A DNA stretch of 64,000 nt from positions 67,270 through 131,269 of the forward strand of contig CAZMGH010000002.1 in assembly GCA_964565805.1 (NCBI GenBank), written 5' to 3'. A program made the translations under genes and the position numbers. This DNA is from Catenibacillus sp964565805. Its GTDB lineage: Bacteria; Bacillota; Clostridia; Lachnospirales; Lachnospiraceae. Of this stretch, positions 8,821-17,344 are shown one piece after another (the first letter of the stretch is position 1; each line of letters opens with the position of its first letter). Below the pieces are notes generated by a model. That model was not told where the DNA came from and did not search any database. It saw nothing but the letters and a program-made list of their open reading frames with translations.

Positions 8821-9486
8821 ATGTTAAAGCTGGCGCCATCAATTTTATCGGCAGATTTTGCCAATTTGGGAGCAGATGTAAAGGCTGTGGATCAGGCCGG
8901 CGCCCAGTATATCCATATTGATGTTATGGATGGGGCCTTTGTCCCTAATTTTTCCCTGGGACTTCCGGTGATCAAGGCCATCCGGAAATATACGGAAAAG
9001 GTTTTTGATGTACATCTTATGGTGGAAGATCCGGCCCATCATCTGAAGGCCTTTAAGGAGGCGGGGGCGGATATGATCACCGTCCATGCAGAAGCCAGCC
9101 GTCATCTTCACCGCACCATTCAGACCATACGAAGCCTGGATATTAAAGCCGGTGTTGCCTTAAATCCTGCCACACCTTTGTGTGTTCTGGATTATGTGCT
9201 GGAGGATGTGGATATGGTGCTGCTTATGGGTGTAAATCCCGGCTATGGCGGTCAGAAATATATTCCCTCCACCACAGATAAGATCCGGCAGTTAAGGGAA
9301 ATAATCCAGATAAGAGGCCTTCACACGGATATAGAAGTGGACGGCGGGGTAAACCGGGATAACCTGGGAATGATTTTAGATGCCGGGGCTAATGTGATCG
9401 TTGCCGGTTCCCAGATCTTTAAGGGAAATGTGGCAGATAATATGAAAGATTTTCTTGAAATCATGAAAAGGTATGAAAAAGGGTGA
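8821..9486 (+). CDS. rpe: Ribulose-phosphate 3-epimerase
   Basis: Interconverts ribulose 5-phosphate and xylulose 5-phosphate in the pentose phosphate pathway. A 221-residue TIM barrel with all family motifs: ILSADFANLG, HIDVMDGAFVPN (metal His/Asp), VHLMVEDP, VNPGYGGQKY and EVDGGVN. The ATG at 8821 has an AAGGGGG ribosome site about 10 bases upstream. It sits between rsgA and thiN as in Bacillus and Clostridium. Its product would also feed the split transketolase at 27.7-29.5 kb, but there is no direct sequence link. Confidence 0.97.
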   Translation: MLKLAPSILSADFANLGADVKAVDQAGAQYIHIDVMDGAFVPNFSLGLPVIKAIRKYTEKVFDVHLMVEDPAHHLKAFKEAGADMITVHAEASRHLHRTIQTIRSLDIKAGVALNPATPLCVLDYVLEDVDMVLLMGVNPGYGGQKYIPSTTDKIRQLREIIQIRGLHTDIEVDGGVNRDNLGMILDAGANVIVAGSQIFKGNVADNMKDFLEIMKRYEKG

Positions 9487-9506
9487 TTCAGAGAGGAGCA
9501 GTTTTA

Positions 9507-10184
9507 ATGGACGTTCTTTTGATTTCCGGAGGTCATGTGGACCTGGAATTTGCCCAAAACTTTCTTAAGGAACATGCTTTTGAAAAGATCATTGCCGTGG
9601 ACGGCGGTCTTAAGACTGCCGACTGCCTTAAGGCCGCCCCTTTGACAGACATTGTGGGGGATTTTGATACTGTGGCGCCGGGAATCCTTGAAAAGTACAA
9701 AAAGGCGGCGAAAATGGAAAATGGTCCGGTGATCCATGAATATATTCCGGAAAAGGATTATACAGACACAGATATTGCCTTAAAGCTGGCTATCCGGTAC
9801 TGTGACGGGAGAGCTCACAGCCGGATCTGGATTCTGGGAGCTACCGGTACCCGGCTGGACCATGTTCTGGCCAATATTACCATGCTCCTTCTTCCCTTCC
9901 AAAAAGGGATCCCCACAGTGATCCAGGATGAGCATAACCGGCTCAGTCTTTTATCCGGACACAGAACGATCAAAAAAGATGATCACTTCGGAAAATATCT
10001 TTCTTTGATTCCTTTAACAGCAGAAATCAGCGGAGTAACGCTTCAGGGGGTAAAATATCCCCTGGAGGATCATACCATATCCCTTGGGGAAAGCTTATGT
10101 GTCAGCAATGAGATCACCGGGGATCAGGCCATGCTTTGGGTCAAAGAGGGCATTGCCATTGTGCTGGAAACCCGGGATGAATAA
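9507..10184 (+). CDS. thiN: Thiamine pyrophosphokinase
   Basis: Makes thiamine diphosphate from thiamine and ATP. The 225-residue protein has an N-terminal catalytic domain with AVDGGLKTADCL, DIVGDFDTV, KDYTDTDIAL and ILGATGTRLDHVLANI, and a small C-terminal beta domain with the thiamine-binding region. The ATG at 9507 is preferred because GAGAGGAG lies 8 bases upstream; the frame extends to 9483 but only overlaps the rpe stop. Last gene of the conserved operon. The product is the cofactor of the transketolase and NifJ encoded later in the window. Confidence 0.94.
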   Translation: MDVLLISGGHVDLEFAQNFLKEHAFEKIIAVDGGLKTADCLKAAPLTDIVGDFDTVAPGILEKYKKAAKMENGPVIHEYIPEKDYTDTDIALKLAIRYCDGRAHSRIWILGATGTRLDHVLANITMLLLPFQKGIPTVIQDEHNRLSLLSGHRTIKKDDHFGKYLSLIPLTAEISGVTLQGVKYPLEDHTISLGESLCVSNEITGDQAMLWVKEGIAIVLETRDE

Positions 10185-10228
10185 GATAGGGAATCTGTCA
10201 CCACATTTTTTTTAAAAGGTGAATGAAA

Positions 10229-12178
10229 ATGACTAAAACAACACAACTCATCGAGTTTTACGTGGCTGAATATCGCAAGGAGGCAAAAAAGAAAAGCAAT
10301 GTCCGGGCATCCGGCTATGAGAAGCGCCTTGGAGCCTTGAACAAAACATTAAAACGTCTGGGACCCCATCAGGTAAGCCGGTCGATTTTGGAGGATTATC
10401 ACCGGCAGATCAAAAATCTTTTTCATCTTGCGTCAAAATATCGGAATAAGTCAGCCATTTCTTTTCTGGTATCCCAGACCATCCCCCAGCTGGTTCGGCT
10501 GGATCTGCATATGGTCCTTCCGGATGACCTGGAGTCTCTGGATGAAGGATTTTTTGACTATATCCGGAGCCATATGCCAGGCGCTGTATGTTCCCACACC
10601 CTTTTTGAACTGTGTCAAAGATACCGCAGATATTGTATTGAAAATCGCATTACAGAGTTGGTGCCGTCCCGGCCGGAACTGGAATTTCCAAAGGCCCTGT
10701 CCATGAACCGGCGTTTTATCCTTCATATCGGCCCTACGAACAGCGGAAAAACCTTTCAGGCTCTGGAAGCCTTGAAAAATGCAAAGCACGGTGTTTATCT
10801 GGGGCCTTTGCGCCTTCTGGCCCTGGAAGTTTATGAACGGATGAACGCGTACCATACTCCATGTACCATGCTGACAGGGCAGGAATGTATCGAAACCCCT
10901 CACAGCCGGGTTACTGCCTCTACGATAGAAATGGCGGACATTAATGACACCTATGACATTGCAGTTATTGATGAGGCACAAATGGTTTCCGATACGGATC
11001 GGGGACATTCCTGGACTCGGGCCATTTTAGGGCTTTTAGCGAATGAGATCCATATTTGTCTCAGTCCGGTGGCGGAGCCGGTAGTGACCCATTTGATCCG
11101 CCTGTGCCAGGACCATTATGAGATCCGCCGCTATGAACGGAAGATTCCTTTGTACTGTGAGGAGACTTCCTTTGTATTTCCCGATGATGTCCAGCCTGGG
11201 GATGCCCTCATTGTATTTTCCAAAAGATCGGTACTTGATGTGGCCGGACGGTTGGAAGAGCGGGGGATCCGCGCTAGCGTGATCTATGGAAGTCTACCTC
11301 CGGAGATCCGGCGGCGTCAGGTGGAAATGTTTGCCTCCGGCCAGACAAAGGTAGTGGTGGCCACAGATGCTATCGGCATGGGGCTGAACCTTCCTGTAAG
11401 ACGGATCGTATTTGTCCAGGTGGAAAAGTTTGACGGAACTTTAAGACGGCCCTTAAAGACGCCGGAGATCAAGCAGATCGCCGGCCGTGCGGGAAGATAC
11501 GGCCTTTATGACGCTGGATATGTGACAGCCATGGGGGATGAGGCGCTGGACTATGTGCGGGAGCAGTTTGACGCTCCGGAGGCGCCTATTGAAACGGTAA
11601 GTCTCGGCTTCCCTCAGGTGCTTCTTGATATGGATGAGTCTTTGGATGCCATATTAAGAGTATGGCATGATGTTCGGACCCGGTCGCCTTTTGTTAAGGT
11701 AAGTATTGAAGACACCCTGTTTTTATATGATCAGGCCAACAGACGCAGAAATTATATTGACGGCTTTAAGGACAAAAGGACACTGTACCGGATGATCAGC
11801 TGTCCCATTGATGTAAAGGACCGTCATGTGGTAGATTTGTGGAACCATTACTGTGAAGTTTATACCGCTGACGTGTCTCTGCCCTATCCGGACAAAAAGG
11901 ATCTTAAAGAACTGACCGGAATCCAGAAATATGAAACTTATTATAAACAGCTGGATCTATATTATCAGTTTTCTGTCCGCATGGGAAAGATTATTGACAC
12001 AAAGTGGCTATCCCGGGAAAGGACCCGGACGGAAAGTACCATTATGCGTTATCTTCTTGGAAAGAAGACCAATTATATTGCCACATGCCGGTACTGTGGC
12101 CGGAAGCTTCCCGTAGGCTATAGCTTTGGCGTATGCCCCAGCTGTTTTAAAGTATCTAAAAGCTCCAGATCCTCCTGA
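10229..12178 (+). CDS. SUV3-like DExH RNA helicase with C-terminal zinc ribbon
   Basis: Superfamily 2 helicase resembling the mitochondrial SUV3 family. The N-terminal 150 residues are helical and unassigned. The helicase core has Walker A GPTNSGKT (about residue 168), a YLGPLRLLALEVYERMN segment typical of SUV3, motif II DEAQ (about 249), a second RecA domain with IVFSKRSVLDVAG, and motif VI QIAGRAGRYG (about 416). The C terminus is a SUV3-like helical domain and then CRYCGRKLP...CPSCF, a likely zinc ribbon. ATG 10229 is chosen because AAGGTG is 8 bases upstream; ATG 10223 is also in frame. 649 residues. Role is inferred as RNA unwinding or turnover. Its last 61 bases overlap a convergent gene. 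Confidence 0.85.
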   Translation: MTKTTQLIEFYVAEYRKEAKKKSNVRASGYEKRLGALNKTLKRLGPHQVSRSILEDYHRQIKNLFHLASKYRNKSAISFLVSQTIPQLVRLDLHMVLPDDLESLDEGFFDYIRSHMPGAVCSHTLFELCQRYRRYCIENRITELVPSRPELEFPKALSMNRRFILHIGPTNSGKTFQALEALKNAKHGVYLGPLRLLALEVYERMNAYHTPCTMLTGQECIETPHSRVTASTIEMADINDTYDIAVIDEAQMVSDTDRGHSWTRAILGLLANEIHICLSPVAEPVVTHLIRLCQDHYEIRRYERKIPLYCEETSFVFPDDVQPGDALIVFSKRSVLDVAGRLEERGIRASVIYGSLPPEIRRRQVEMFASGQTKVVVATDAIGMGLNLPVRRIVFVQVEKFDGTLRRPLKTPEIKQIAGRAGRYGLYDAGYVTAMGDEALDYVREQFDAPEAPIETVSLGFPQVLLDMDESLDAILRVWHDVRTRSPFVKVSIEDTLFLYDQANRRRNYIDGFKDKRTLYRMISCPIDVKDRHVVDLWNHYCEVYTADVSLPYPDKKDLKELTGIQKYETYYKQLDLYYQFSVRMGKIIDTKWLSRERTRTESTIMRYLLGKKTNYIATCRYCGRKLPVGYSFGVCPSCFKVSKSSRSS

Positions 12179-12360
12179 GAAACCCGGAGATTGGAGCAGA
12201 GGGTCTTTCCCTCAGGACTGGTGATCTGAATCTCGATCACGCTGCCTTCCTGAACCCCTTCTTTTGAAGCGGCATCCAGAAACATGGTAAATTTCGGATG
12301 CCGCTGGGCAAATTCATCTCTTAAACGTTTAAATTCCATAAGCCGTTTTGGATTGATCAT
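12118..12360 (-). CDS. Conserved small protein of unknown function, 80 aa
   Basis: An 80-residue protein beginning MINPKRLMEFKRLRDEF, with an N-terminal basic helix and a C-terminal beta/alpha part (VIEIQITSPEGK, then EDLELLDTLKQLG). I do not recognise a named family. The start at 12360 has GGAGG 7 bases upstream (12368-12372 on the plus strand) and a good promoter further up, which together make it a real gene. It converges on the SUV3-like helicase and the last 61 bases of the two coding regions overlap; the final helicase CxxC is encoded in the overlap. Cytoplasmic, no signal peptide or membrane helix. Confidence 0.75.
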   Translation of the reverse strand: MINPKRLMEFKRLRDEFAQRHPKFTMFLDAASKEGVQEGSVIEIQITSPEGKTLCSNLRVSQEDLELLDTLKQLGHTPKL

Positions 12361-12420
12361 GAAAATTCCTCCTTGTGCTTTTACATTTTCCAATTGGGTT
12401 CATTTTTTTATATCCACCCT

Positions 12421-12449
12421 ATTGTACCACGGCCGGGAGCCGGGGACAA
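12421..12449 (-). promoter_or_regulatory. Promoter of the 80-aa gene
   Basis: On the minus strand, TTGTCC (12444-12449), a 17-base spacer and TACAAT (12421-12426). It diverges from the promoter of the oxidase gene ten bases away. Confidence 0.6.
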
Positions 12450-12458
12450 GATAAGGGG

Positions 12459-12486
12459 TTGTATTTTGGGGTAGGCGTGATAAAAT
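12459..12486 (+). promoter_or_regulatory. Promoter of the FMN oxidase gene
   Basis: TTGTAT (12459-12464), a 16-base spacer and TAAAAT (12481-12486), giving a leader of about 70 bases. Confidence 0.5.
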
Positions 12487-12563
12487 TATTAGTGTCTATA
12501 CAGCAGCCAGACACTTGCTGTATGGCCGCGTAAGAACGTGATTCAAAGATAAGGGGGATATAC

Positions 12564-13475
12564 ATGGAAGAAAACAAAAGCTTTAACCCGGCAGACGCCA
12601 ACCAGATCACCCGCCGGTATCTGGATTCGATTCTTATTGAAGAGCGGCTGATCGATGCTGTAAAGGCATCGGCAAAGATTACATTGTTTGGCCATACTTT
12701 TGATACACCTGTGCTGATGCCGGCCTTTTCCCATTTGGATGAGTGGGTAAAAAACGGTAAAAACAGCATGGTAGAGTATGCCATCGCGGCAAAAAATCTA
12801 AATGCCTTGAATTTTGTAGGTATGCGTGAAAATGAAAAAATGGACGAGATTTTTCAGACCGGAGCGCCTACGATCCGGATCATTAAGCCCTACGCTGACA
12901 GAAAGAAAATCTTTGATCAGATTGACTATGCCAAGGCCCATGGCGCTGCTGGTGTGGGAATGGATATTGACCATATTTTCGGCAGTCAGGGCGATTATGA
13001 TCTTGTTCAGGGAGAACCTATGGCCCCCCAGTCCATGGATATGATCCGGGAGTATGTTCAGGCAGCGGCTCCGCTTCCTTTTATTGTTAAAGGTGTGCTC
13101 AGCGTTACGGACGCTCTTAAATGTGCCAGGTGCCAGGTGGCCGGGATTCTTGTAAGCCATCATTCCGGACGGATGCCTTATGCCATTCCTCCGTTAAAAG
13201 TTGTTCCGGAAATCCGCAGGGAACTGGGAAATGAAATAAAGATTTTTGCGGACTGCGGCATCCAACGGGGCGCCGACGTGTTTAAGGCCCTGGCCTTAGG
13301 ATGCGACGGAGCGGCTGTTGGACGGGCCATTTTGCCGGCCCTTAAGGCGGAAGGCCATGAGGGCGTGGAAAAATATATCCGCCAGATGAATGACGAGCTG
13401 AGGATGATCATGGGCTTTACCGGGATCGCCACTGTGGCGGATATGGATCCATCGGTGCTGTGGCTGCCGAAATAA
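12564..13475 (+). CDS. FMN-dependent alpha-hydroxyacid oxidizing protein
   Basis: TIM-barrel flavoprotein of the lactate/glycolate oxidase and LldD family, which oxidises L-2-hydroxyacids to 2-oxoacids. Visible: GMDIDHIFG, FIVKGVLSVTDAL (FMN-phosphate Lys), then GILVSHHSGRMPYAIPPL in place of the canonical SNHGGRQLD catalytic-His loop, and FADCGIQRGADVFKALALG with AVGRAIL for the FMN phosphate. It is 303 residues, shorter than lactate oxidase (about 370), lacking an N-terminal segment; the sequence starts directly in the helical cap. Electron acceptor and substrate cannot be read from sequence. AAGGGGG precedes ATG 12564. It stands alone between its own promoter and the next promoter. Confidence 0.82.
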   Translation: MEENKSFNPADANQITRRYLDSILIEERLIDAVKASAKITLFGHTFDTPVLMPAFSHLDEWVKNGKNSMVEYAIAAKNLNALNFVGMRENEKMDEIFQTGAPTIRIIKPYADRKKIFDQIDYAKAHGAAGVGMDIDHIFGSQGDYDLVQGEPMAPQSMDMIREYVQAAAPLPFIVKGVLSVTDALKCARCQVAGILVSHHSGRMPYAIPPLKVVPEIRRELGNEIKIFADCGIQRGADVFKALALGCDGAAVGRAILPALKAEGHEGVEKYIRQMNDELRMIMGFTGIATVADMDPSVLWLPK

Positions 13476-13516
13476 TTGGGCCGGAATAATTGGTTTTGCT
13501 TGAAATCGTTTGACTG

Positions 13517-13546
13517 TTGACAAGGAAGAGTTTTTTGTAGTAGACT
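13517..13546 (+). promoter_or_regulatory. Promoter upstream of the ATP-grasp operon
   Basis: TTGACA (perfect, 13517-13522), an 18-base spacer and TAGACT (13541-13546). The expected start point near 13553 lies only about 15 bases before an intrinsic terminator. Confidence 0.6.
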
Positions 13547-13566
13547 ATTAATGAAAGAAAAGCAAA

Positions 13567-13599
13567 GGCGCTGGGAATTCGGGTTTCCAGCGTTTTTTT
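13567..13599 (+). terminator. Intrinsic terminator or attenuator before the ATP-grasp operon
   Basis: CGCTGG (13569-13574) pairs with CCAGCG (13587-13592), extended by GAA/TTT-like pairing, followed by seven T. It sits between the promoter at 13517 and the ATG at 13630, so transcripts from that promoter must read through it. Confidence 0.75.
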
Positions 13600-13629
13600 G
13601 ATTGGAAAAAGTTAAGGAGGATAAGGTCT

Positions 13630-14943
13630 ATGCAGGAATTAATTGACCACACCGAAGGTATTAACCGGCTTATGGCCCGCTTTGGCGTAAAGTTCGGGAT
13701 TTATAAAAACGGGGAATTTCATGAACAGCTGTTTCCCTTTGATGCCATTCCCCGGGTGATTCCTCATAAAGATTTTCAGTATCTTGAAAAGGGACTGATC
13801 CAGCGGGTAGACGCGTTAAACTGTTTTTTAAGAGACATCTACACAGACAAAAAGATCATTAAGGATCAGGTGGTCCCGGAGGATTTTGTATTTTCCTCAT
13901 CCGGGTATCTTCCCCAGTGTGATCATTTTACGCCGCCCAAAGGGATTTACAGCCATATTTCCGGAATCGACCTGGTACTGGGAAAGGATAAGGAATGGTA
14001 TATTTTAGAGGATAATTTAAGAATCCCATCAGGAGCTTCCTATCCTTTAATTGCCCGGGAGATCTGCCGGAGAGTTTCGCCGGTCACTTTTGCTAGCCAT
14101 CCTGTTGTAGATAACCGGAACTATGCGTCAATGTTAAAAGAAACCCTGGATTGGGTCAATACAGGAGGCATACCGGTGATCATGACGCCGGGGCGGTATA
14201 ACGCGGCCTATTTTGAACATTCCTACCTGGCAGAGCGGACAAAAAGCGCGCTGGCCACATGTTCGGATCTGTTTGTAGAGGATAATTATCTGTACTACAG
14301 GGATTATCGGAATACAAAGCAAAAGGTAGGCGTTATCTACCGGAGAATTTCGGATGAGTATCTGGATCCAATGACATTTTTGCCGGAATCCCTCATCGGT
14401 ATTCCTAATATTATGGATGTATACTGCAGCGGTCATGTGGCCATCGTCAATGCCCCGGGCAACGGAATCGGCGATGATAAAGGAATCTACTATTTTGTTC
14501 CTAAAATGATCCGCTATTATTTAGGGGAAGAACCTATATTAAAAAATGCGCCTACATACCTGCCTTTTTATGAGGAGGACCGGAAATATGTTCTGGATCA
14601 TCTAAACAGACTGGTGGTTAAGGATGTGTCTGAAGCCGGGGGCTATGGCGTGATCTTTGGAGACTCTCTGACCCGGGAAAAGCTTGAGTCTCTTAAAGCG
14701 CTGATACAACAAGAGCCGAGAAGGTTTATTGCCCAGGAAGTCATCGACTTTCAGGATATGGAAGTTATGGACGGGAATGAGCGAGTTTTGCGTAAGGCGG
14801 ACCTGCGGGCCTTTGTCCTTACAGGACAGACCACACGGGTATGGGCCAGCGGGCTCACCCGTTTTTCAAGAAACGCGGATTCCTTTGTAGTTAATTCGTC
14901 ACAGGGAGGAGGATTTAAAGACACATGGGTATTATCTCAGTAG
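13630..14943 (+). CDS. Circularly permuted ATP-grasp protein (type 2)
   Basis: Member of the circularly permuted ATP-grasp family (DUF404/DUF407 type), thought to form amide or peptide bonds by carboxylate activation with ATP. The 437-residue protein has the characteristic N-terminal region with QRVDALNCFLRDIY, GIDLVLGKDKEWYILEDNLR (ATP-grasp metal/ATP residues), SLIGIPNIMDVYCSG, and NAPGNGIGDDKGIYYFVPKM, and a later VVKDVSEAGGYGV segment with the ATP-binding Lys. ATG at 13630 follows AAGGAGG. It overlaps the alpha-E gene by 19 bases. Orthologues usually accompany alpha-E and transglutaminase-like genes; substrates are unknown. Confidence 0.88.
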   Translation: MQELIDHTEGINRLMARFGVKFGIYKNGEFHEQLFPFDAIPRVIPHKDFQYLEKGLIQRVDALNCFLRDIYTDKKIIKDQVVPEDFVFSSSGYLPQCDHFTPPKGIYSHISGIDLVLGKDKEWYILEDNLRIPSGASYPLIAREICRRVSPVTFASHPVVDNRNYASMLKETLDWVNTGGIPVIMTPGRYNAAYFEHSYLAERTKSALATCSDLFVEDNYLYYRDYRNTKQKVGVIYRRISDEYLDPMTFLPESLIGIPNIMDVYCSGHVAIVNAPGNGIGDDKGIYYFVPKMIRYYLGEEPILKNAPTYLPFYEEDRKYVLDHLNRLVVKDVSEAGGYGVIFGDSLTREKLESLKALIQQEPRRFIAQEVIDFQDMEVMDGNERVLRKADLRAFVLTGQTTRVWASGLTRFSRNADSFVVNSSQGGGFKDTWVLSQ

Positions 14944-15599
14944 AAAAAGCAGATCACTTGTACTGGCTTGGCCGGTATACAGAGCGGGTGTATACCACCC
15001 TGCGGATTTTTTTCCATATTTACGATAAGATGATCGAACAGCCGGAGGGGATTTACGCGTCATATTGCCAGCGTTTAAACATCCCGGATATTTACACCTC
15101 CAACCGGCAGTTTGTTCAGTCTTATCTTTTTGATCCGGTCAATCCGGACTCCGTGTATTCCAATATGAGCAGAGCTTATGACAATGCGGTTGTCCTTAGA
15201 GATGAACTTAGCAGCAATGTGCTTTCCTACATCCAGCTGGCCTTAGATACCTTTGGAGCATGCGCCAAAACAACGGCACCTCTTTTGGAGCTTCAGCAGG
15301 TGATCGACTATCTTCTGGCTTTCTGGGGCTGCGCTGATGATTACGTGGATCAGGAGGACTGCAGGAATATTCTTAAATGTGGCAAATATGTGGAGCGGCT
15401 GGATCTTTACATCCGGCTGGATTATCACAAAGATGAACTGGAAAAAGAATATAAAAAACTGATCAATCGTCTCCAGCGGGCAAATCTGTGCTATAATGAA
15501 AAAAATCTGGAGCACATTGAGACGCTTATTCATCAGGGGATGCCCCAGACAACAGATAAGCAGGAGGCATTAGGCTGTCTTGGAGGGCTTATTACCTGA
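14925..15599 (+). CDS. Alpha-E domain protein
   Basis: All-helical alpha-E (DUF403) protein, the regular partner of circularly permuted ATP-grasp enzymes. It opens with ISVEKADHLYWLGRYTERV, the family hallmark, and contains several conserved helices (NVLSYIQLALDTFG, CGKYVERLDLYIRLD). At 224 residues it is shorter than the usual 300 or so, but the open frame is continuous and ends cleanly. Its start lies inside the ATP-grasp gene with GGAGGAGG upstream, so the two are translationally coupled. Role is inferred: a helper or second catalytic component in peptide-like bond formation. Confidence 0.87.
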   Translation: MGIISVEKADHLYWLGRYTERVYTTLRIFFHIYDKMIEQPEGIYASYCQRLNIPDIYTSNRQFVQSYLFDPVNPDSVYSNMSRAYDNAVVLRDELSSNVLSYIQLALDTFGACAKTTAPLLELQQVIDYLLAFWGCADDYVDQEDCRNILKCGKYVERLDLYIRLDYHKDELEKEYKKLINRLQRANLCYNEKNLEHIETLIHQGMPQTTDKQEALGCLGGLIT

Positions 15600-15615
15600 A
15601 GACAGCCAAAACATT

Positions 15616-16404
15616 ATGAAAAAACTAAAATTTAAGTATGGTATGAGGCTGGATTTTTCCTCTCCCGTAACCGGGCATTACTTTGCTTTGCGGTGTATTC
15701 CCCAAAGTTCATCTAGGCAGGAGATCACTCTGACCCGGTGCCAGGTCATGCCGGATGGGGAGCTTTATGAAATAAAGGACGGCTTTGGCAACATGAAACT
15801 TAGCGGATGCATTTTGGATCCCCATGATTATTTTGAATATGATATTGAAGGAACGGCCCTGGTTCAGGGAATGGGAGAGGAGGAAGGCCCCCTTCATCCG
15901 ATGTATAAATACCCATCCAGGTACACAGCCTGTGAGCCGGTGGTTATAGATTATGCCTCCAGGCTGGCCCGGGAATGTAAGTTATCGGGAGCGCATACCC
16001 CTTTGGAAAAGGCAGTTTATGTCATGAATGACCTGTACAGGCATTTTTCTTATGCGCCTTCGGTGACAGGAATCCATACCACCGCCGCCCAGGCTCTTAC
16101 TTTAGGTAAAGGTGTGTGCCAGGATTATGCCCATATTATGATCGCTCTTATGCGCTATATGGGCGTACCTGCCAGATACGTCAACGGTTTGATGATCGGC
16201 GAGGGCTTTAGCCATGCCTGGGTGGAAATTTATACTGGTACCGGATGGTACGGGCTGGATCCCACCAATTGTTTGCATATTGATGATTATTATATTAAGC
16301 TGGCCTGGGGGAGAGATTACGGGGACTGTGTCATTGACAAAGGCCGGTTCCTTGGCAGCGCCGGACAAACTCAGACCATTACTGTAAATGTGGAGGAGAT
16401 CTAA
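15616..16404 (+). CDS. Transglutaminase-like cysteine peptidase/amidase
   Basis: Transglutaminase-like fold protein, cytoplasmic (no signal peptide). The N-terminal part (about 1-110, with DFSSPVTGHYFALRCIP) is the beta domain usual in this subfamily; the catalytic triad is Cys in GKGVCQDYAHIM, His in GFSHAWVEI and Asp in GWYGLDPTN. ATG 15616 is preferred, giving MKKLKFKYGMRLDF; a TTG at 15580 is in frame and would overlap the alpha-E gene, but the extra residues look unrelated. 262 residues. Proteins of this type with ATP-grasp and alpha-E partners are predicted to cut or trans-acylate the product amide. Confidence 0.87.
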   Translation: MKKLKFKYGMRLDFSSPVTGHYFALRCIPQSSSRQEITLTRCQVMPDGELYEIKDGFGNMKLSGCILDPHDYFEYDIEGTALVQGMGEEEGPLHPMYKYPSRYTACEPVVIDYASRLARECKLSGAHTPLEKAVYVMNDLYRHFSYAPSVTGIHTTAAQALTLGKGVCQDYAHIMIALMRYMGVPARYVNGLMIGEGFSHAWVEIYTGTGWYGLDPTNCLHIDDYYIKLAWGRDYGDCVIDKGRFLGSAGQTQTITVNVEEI

Positions 16405-16405
16405 G

Positions 16406-17344
16406 ATGACTCAGACAGTTGTGTCTATGGAACTGCCGGTGGACGAATACCTGCAGATCAAAAAGAATCGGATCATGCCGGAACATCCCACAGGGGATGA
16501 AAAACGCATTGCCATTGTTACCGGGACCCACGGGGATGAGCTGGAAGGCCAGCTTGTCTGCTACGAGCTGCTTCGCCGTCTGAAGGCCCAGCCGGGCCAG
16601 CTTAAAGGCATTGTGGATGTTTATCCCGCGTTAAACCCCCTGGGGATTGATTCCATTACCCGGGGGATTCCTATGTTTGACTTGGATATGAACCGGATCT
16701 TTCCAGGAAGTGACCAGGGGCCTATGATGGAGACTTTAGTATACCGTCTTATGGAAGATTTAAGGGGAGCGGATCTTTGCATCGATATTCATGCCAGCAA
16801 TATTTTTCTCATGGAGCTGCCCCAGATACGGATCAATGAAATGACTGCTCAAACGCTTATCCCTTTGGCTAAAAATATGAATGTGGATTTTATATGGGTT
16901 CATGCTTCAGCTACAGTGCTGGAATCTACGCTGGCTTTTAGCTTGAATAAGATCCATACCCCCACCCTGGTAGTGGAAATGGGGGTAGGGATGCGGATCA
17001 CAAAAGAATATGGCCATCAGCTGACCGAAGGGATTTTTAACACAATGAAAGCTCTTGGAATATGGGAAGGAGAAACTGGCCCTGTGCGTAGTCCTATAAT
17101 CTCAACAGACCGGCAGATTGGCTATCTTAATGCGGACCGGGCGGGAATCTATGTACCCTGCGTCCAGATCGGCCAGGCCGTGAAAGAAGGGGACCGGCTG
17201 GGAGAAATTTTAAATCCTCTCACAGGAGATGTGGAGCAGGAGGTCAGATCCCCTATGGACGGTATCTTATTTACCTGCAGGGAGTATCCGGTGGTTTACA
17301 GCGGATCTTTACTGGGAAGGATCGTGGGAGGTGAACATCAGTGA
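16406..17344 (+). CDS. M14/aspartoacylase-type zinc amidohydrolase
   Basis: Succinylglutamate desuccinylase/aspartoacylase family protein, a carboxypeptidase-fold zinc hydrolase acting on an amide bond. Zinc ligands are visible as GTHGDE (His42, Glu45) and DIHAS (His129); substrate-binding Asn96-Arg97 lies in DLDMNRIFPG and a candidate catalytic Glu191 in LVVEMGVG. The C-terminal 80 residues form a lipoyl-like beta barrel (VPCVQIGQAVKEGDRLGEI). ATG 16406 follows GGAGGAG by 7 bases and the preceding stop by one base. 312 residues. Last four bases overlap its degenerate paralogue. In this operon it likely hydrolyses the product of, or a precursor for, the ATP-grasp ligase. Confidence 0.87.
   Translation: MTQTVVSMELPVDEYLQIKKNRIMPEHPTGDEKRIAIVTGTHGDELEGQLVCYELLRRLKAQPGQLKGIVDVYPALNPLGIDSITRGIPMFDLDMNRIFPGSDQGPMMETLVYRLMEDLRGADLCIDIHASNIFLMELPQIRINEMTAQTLIPLAKNMNVDFIWVHASATVLESTLAFSLNKIHTPTLVVEMGVGMRITKEYGHQLTEGIFNTMKALGIWEGETGPVRSPIISTDRQIGYLNADRAGIYVPCVQIGQAVKEGDRLGEILNPLTGDVEQEVRSPMDGILFTCREYPVVYSGSLLGRIVGGEHQ

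Noticed and set aside
15580..15615. TTG start for the transglutaminase-like gene
   Set aside because: The added twelve residues do not resemble the family start and the ATG at 15616 gives the expected N terminus; kept only as an alternative.
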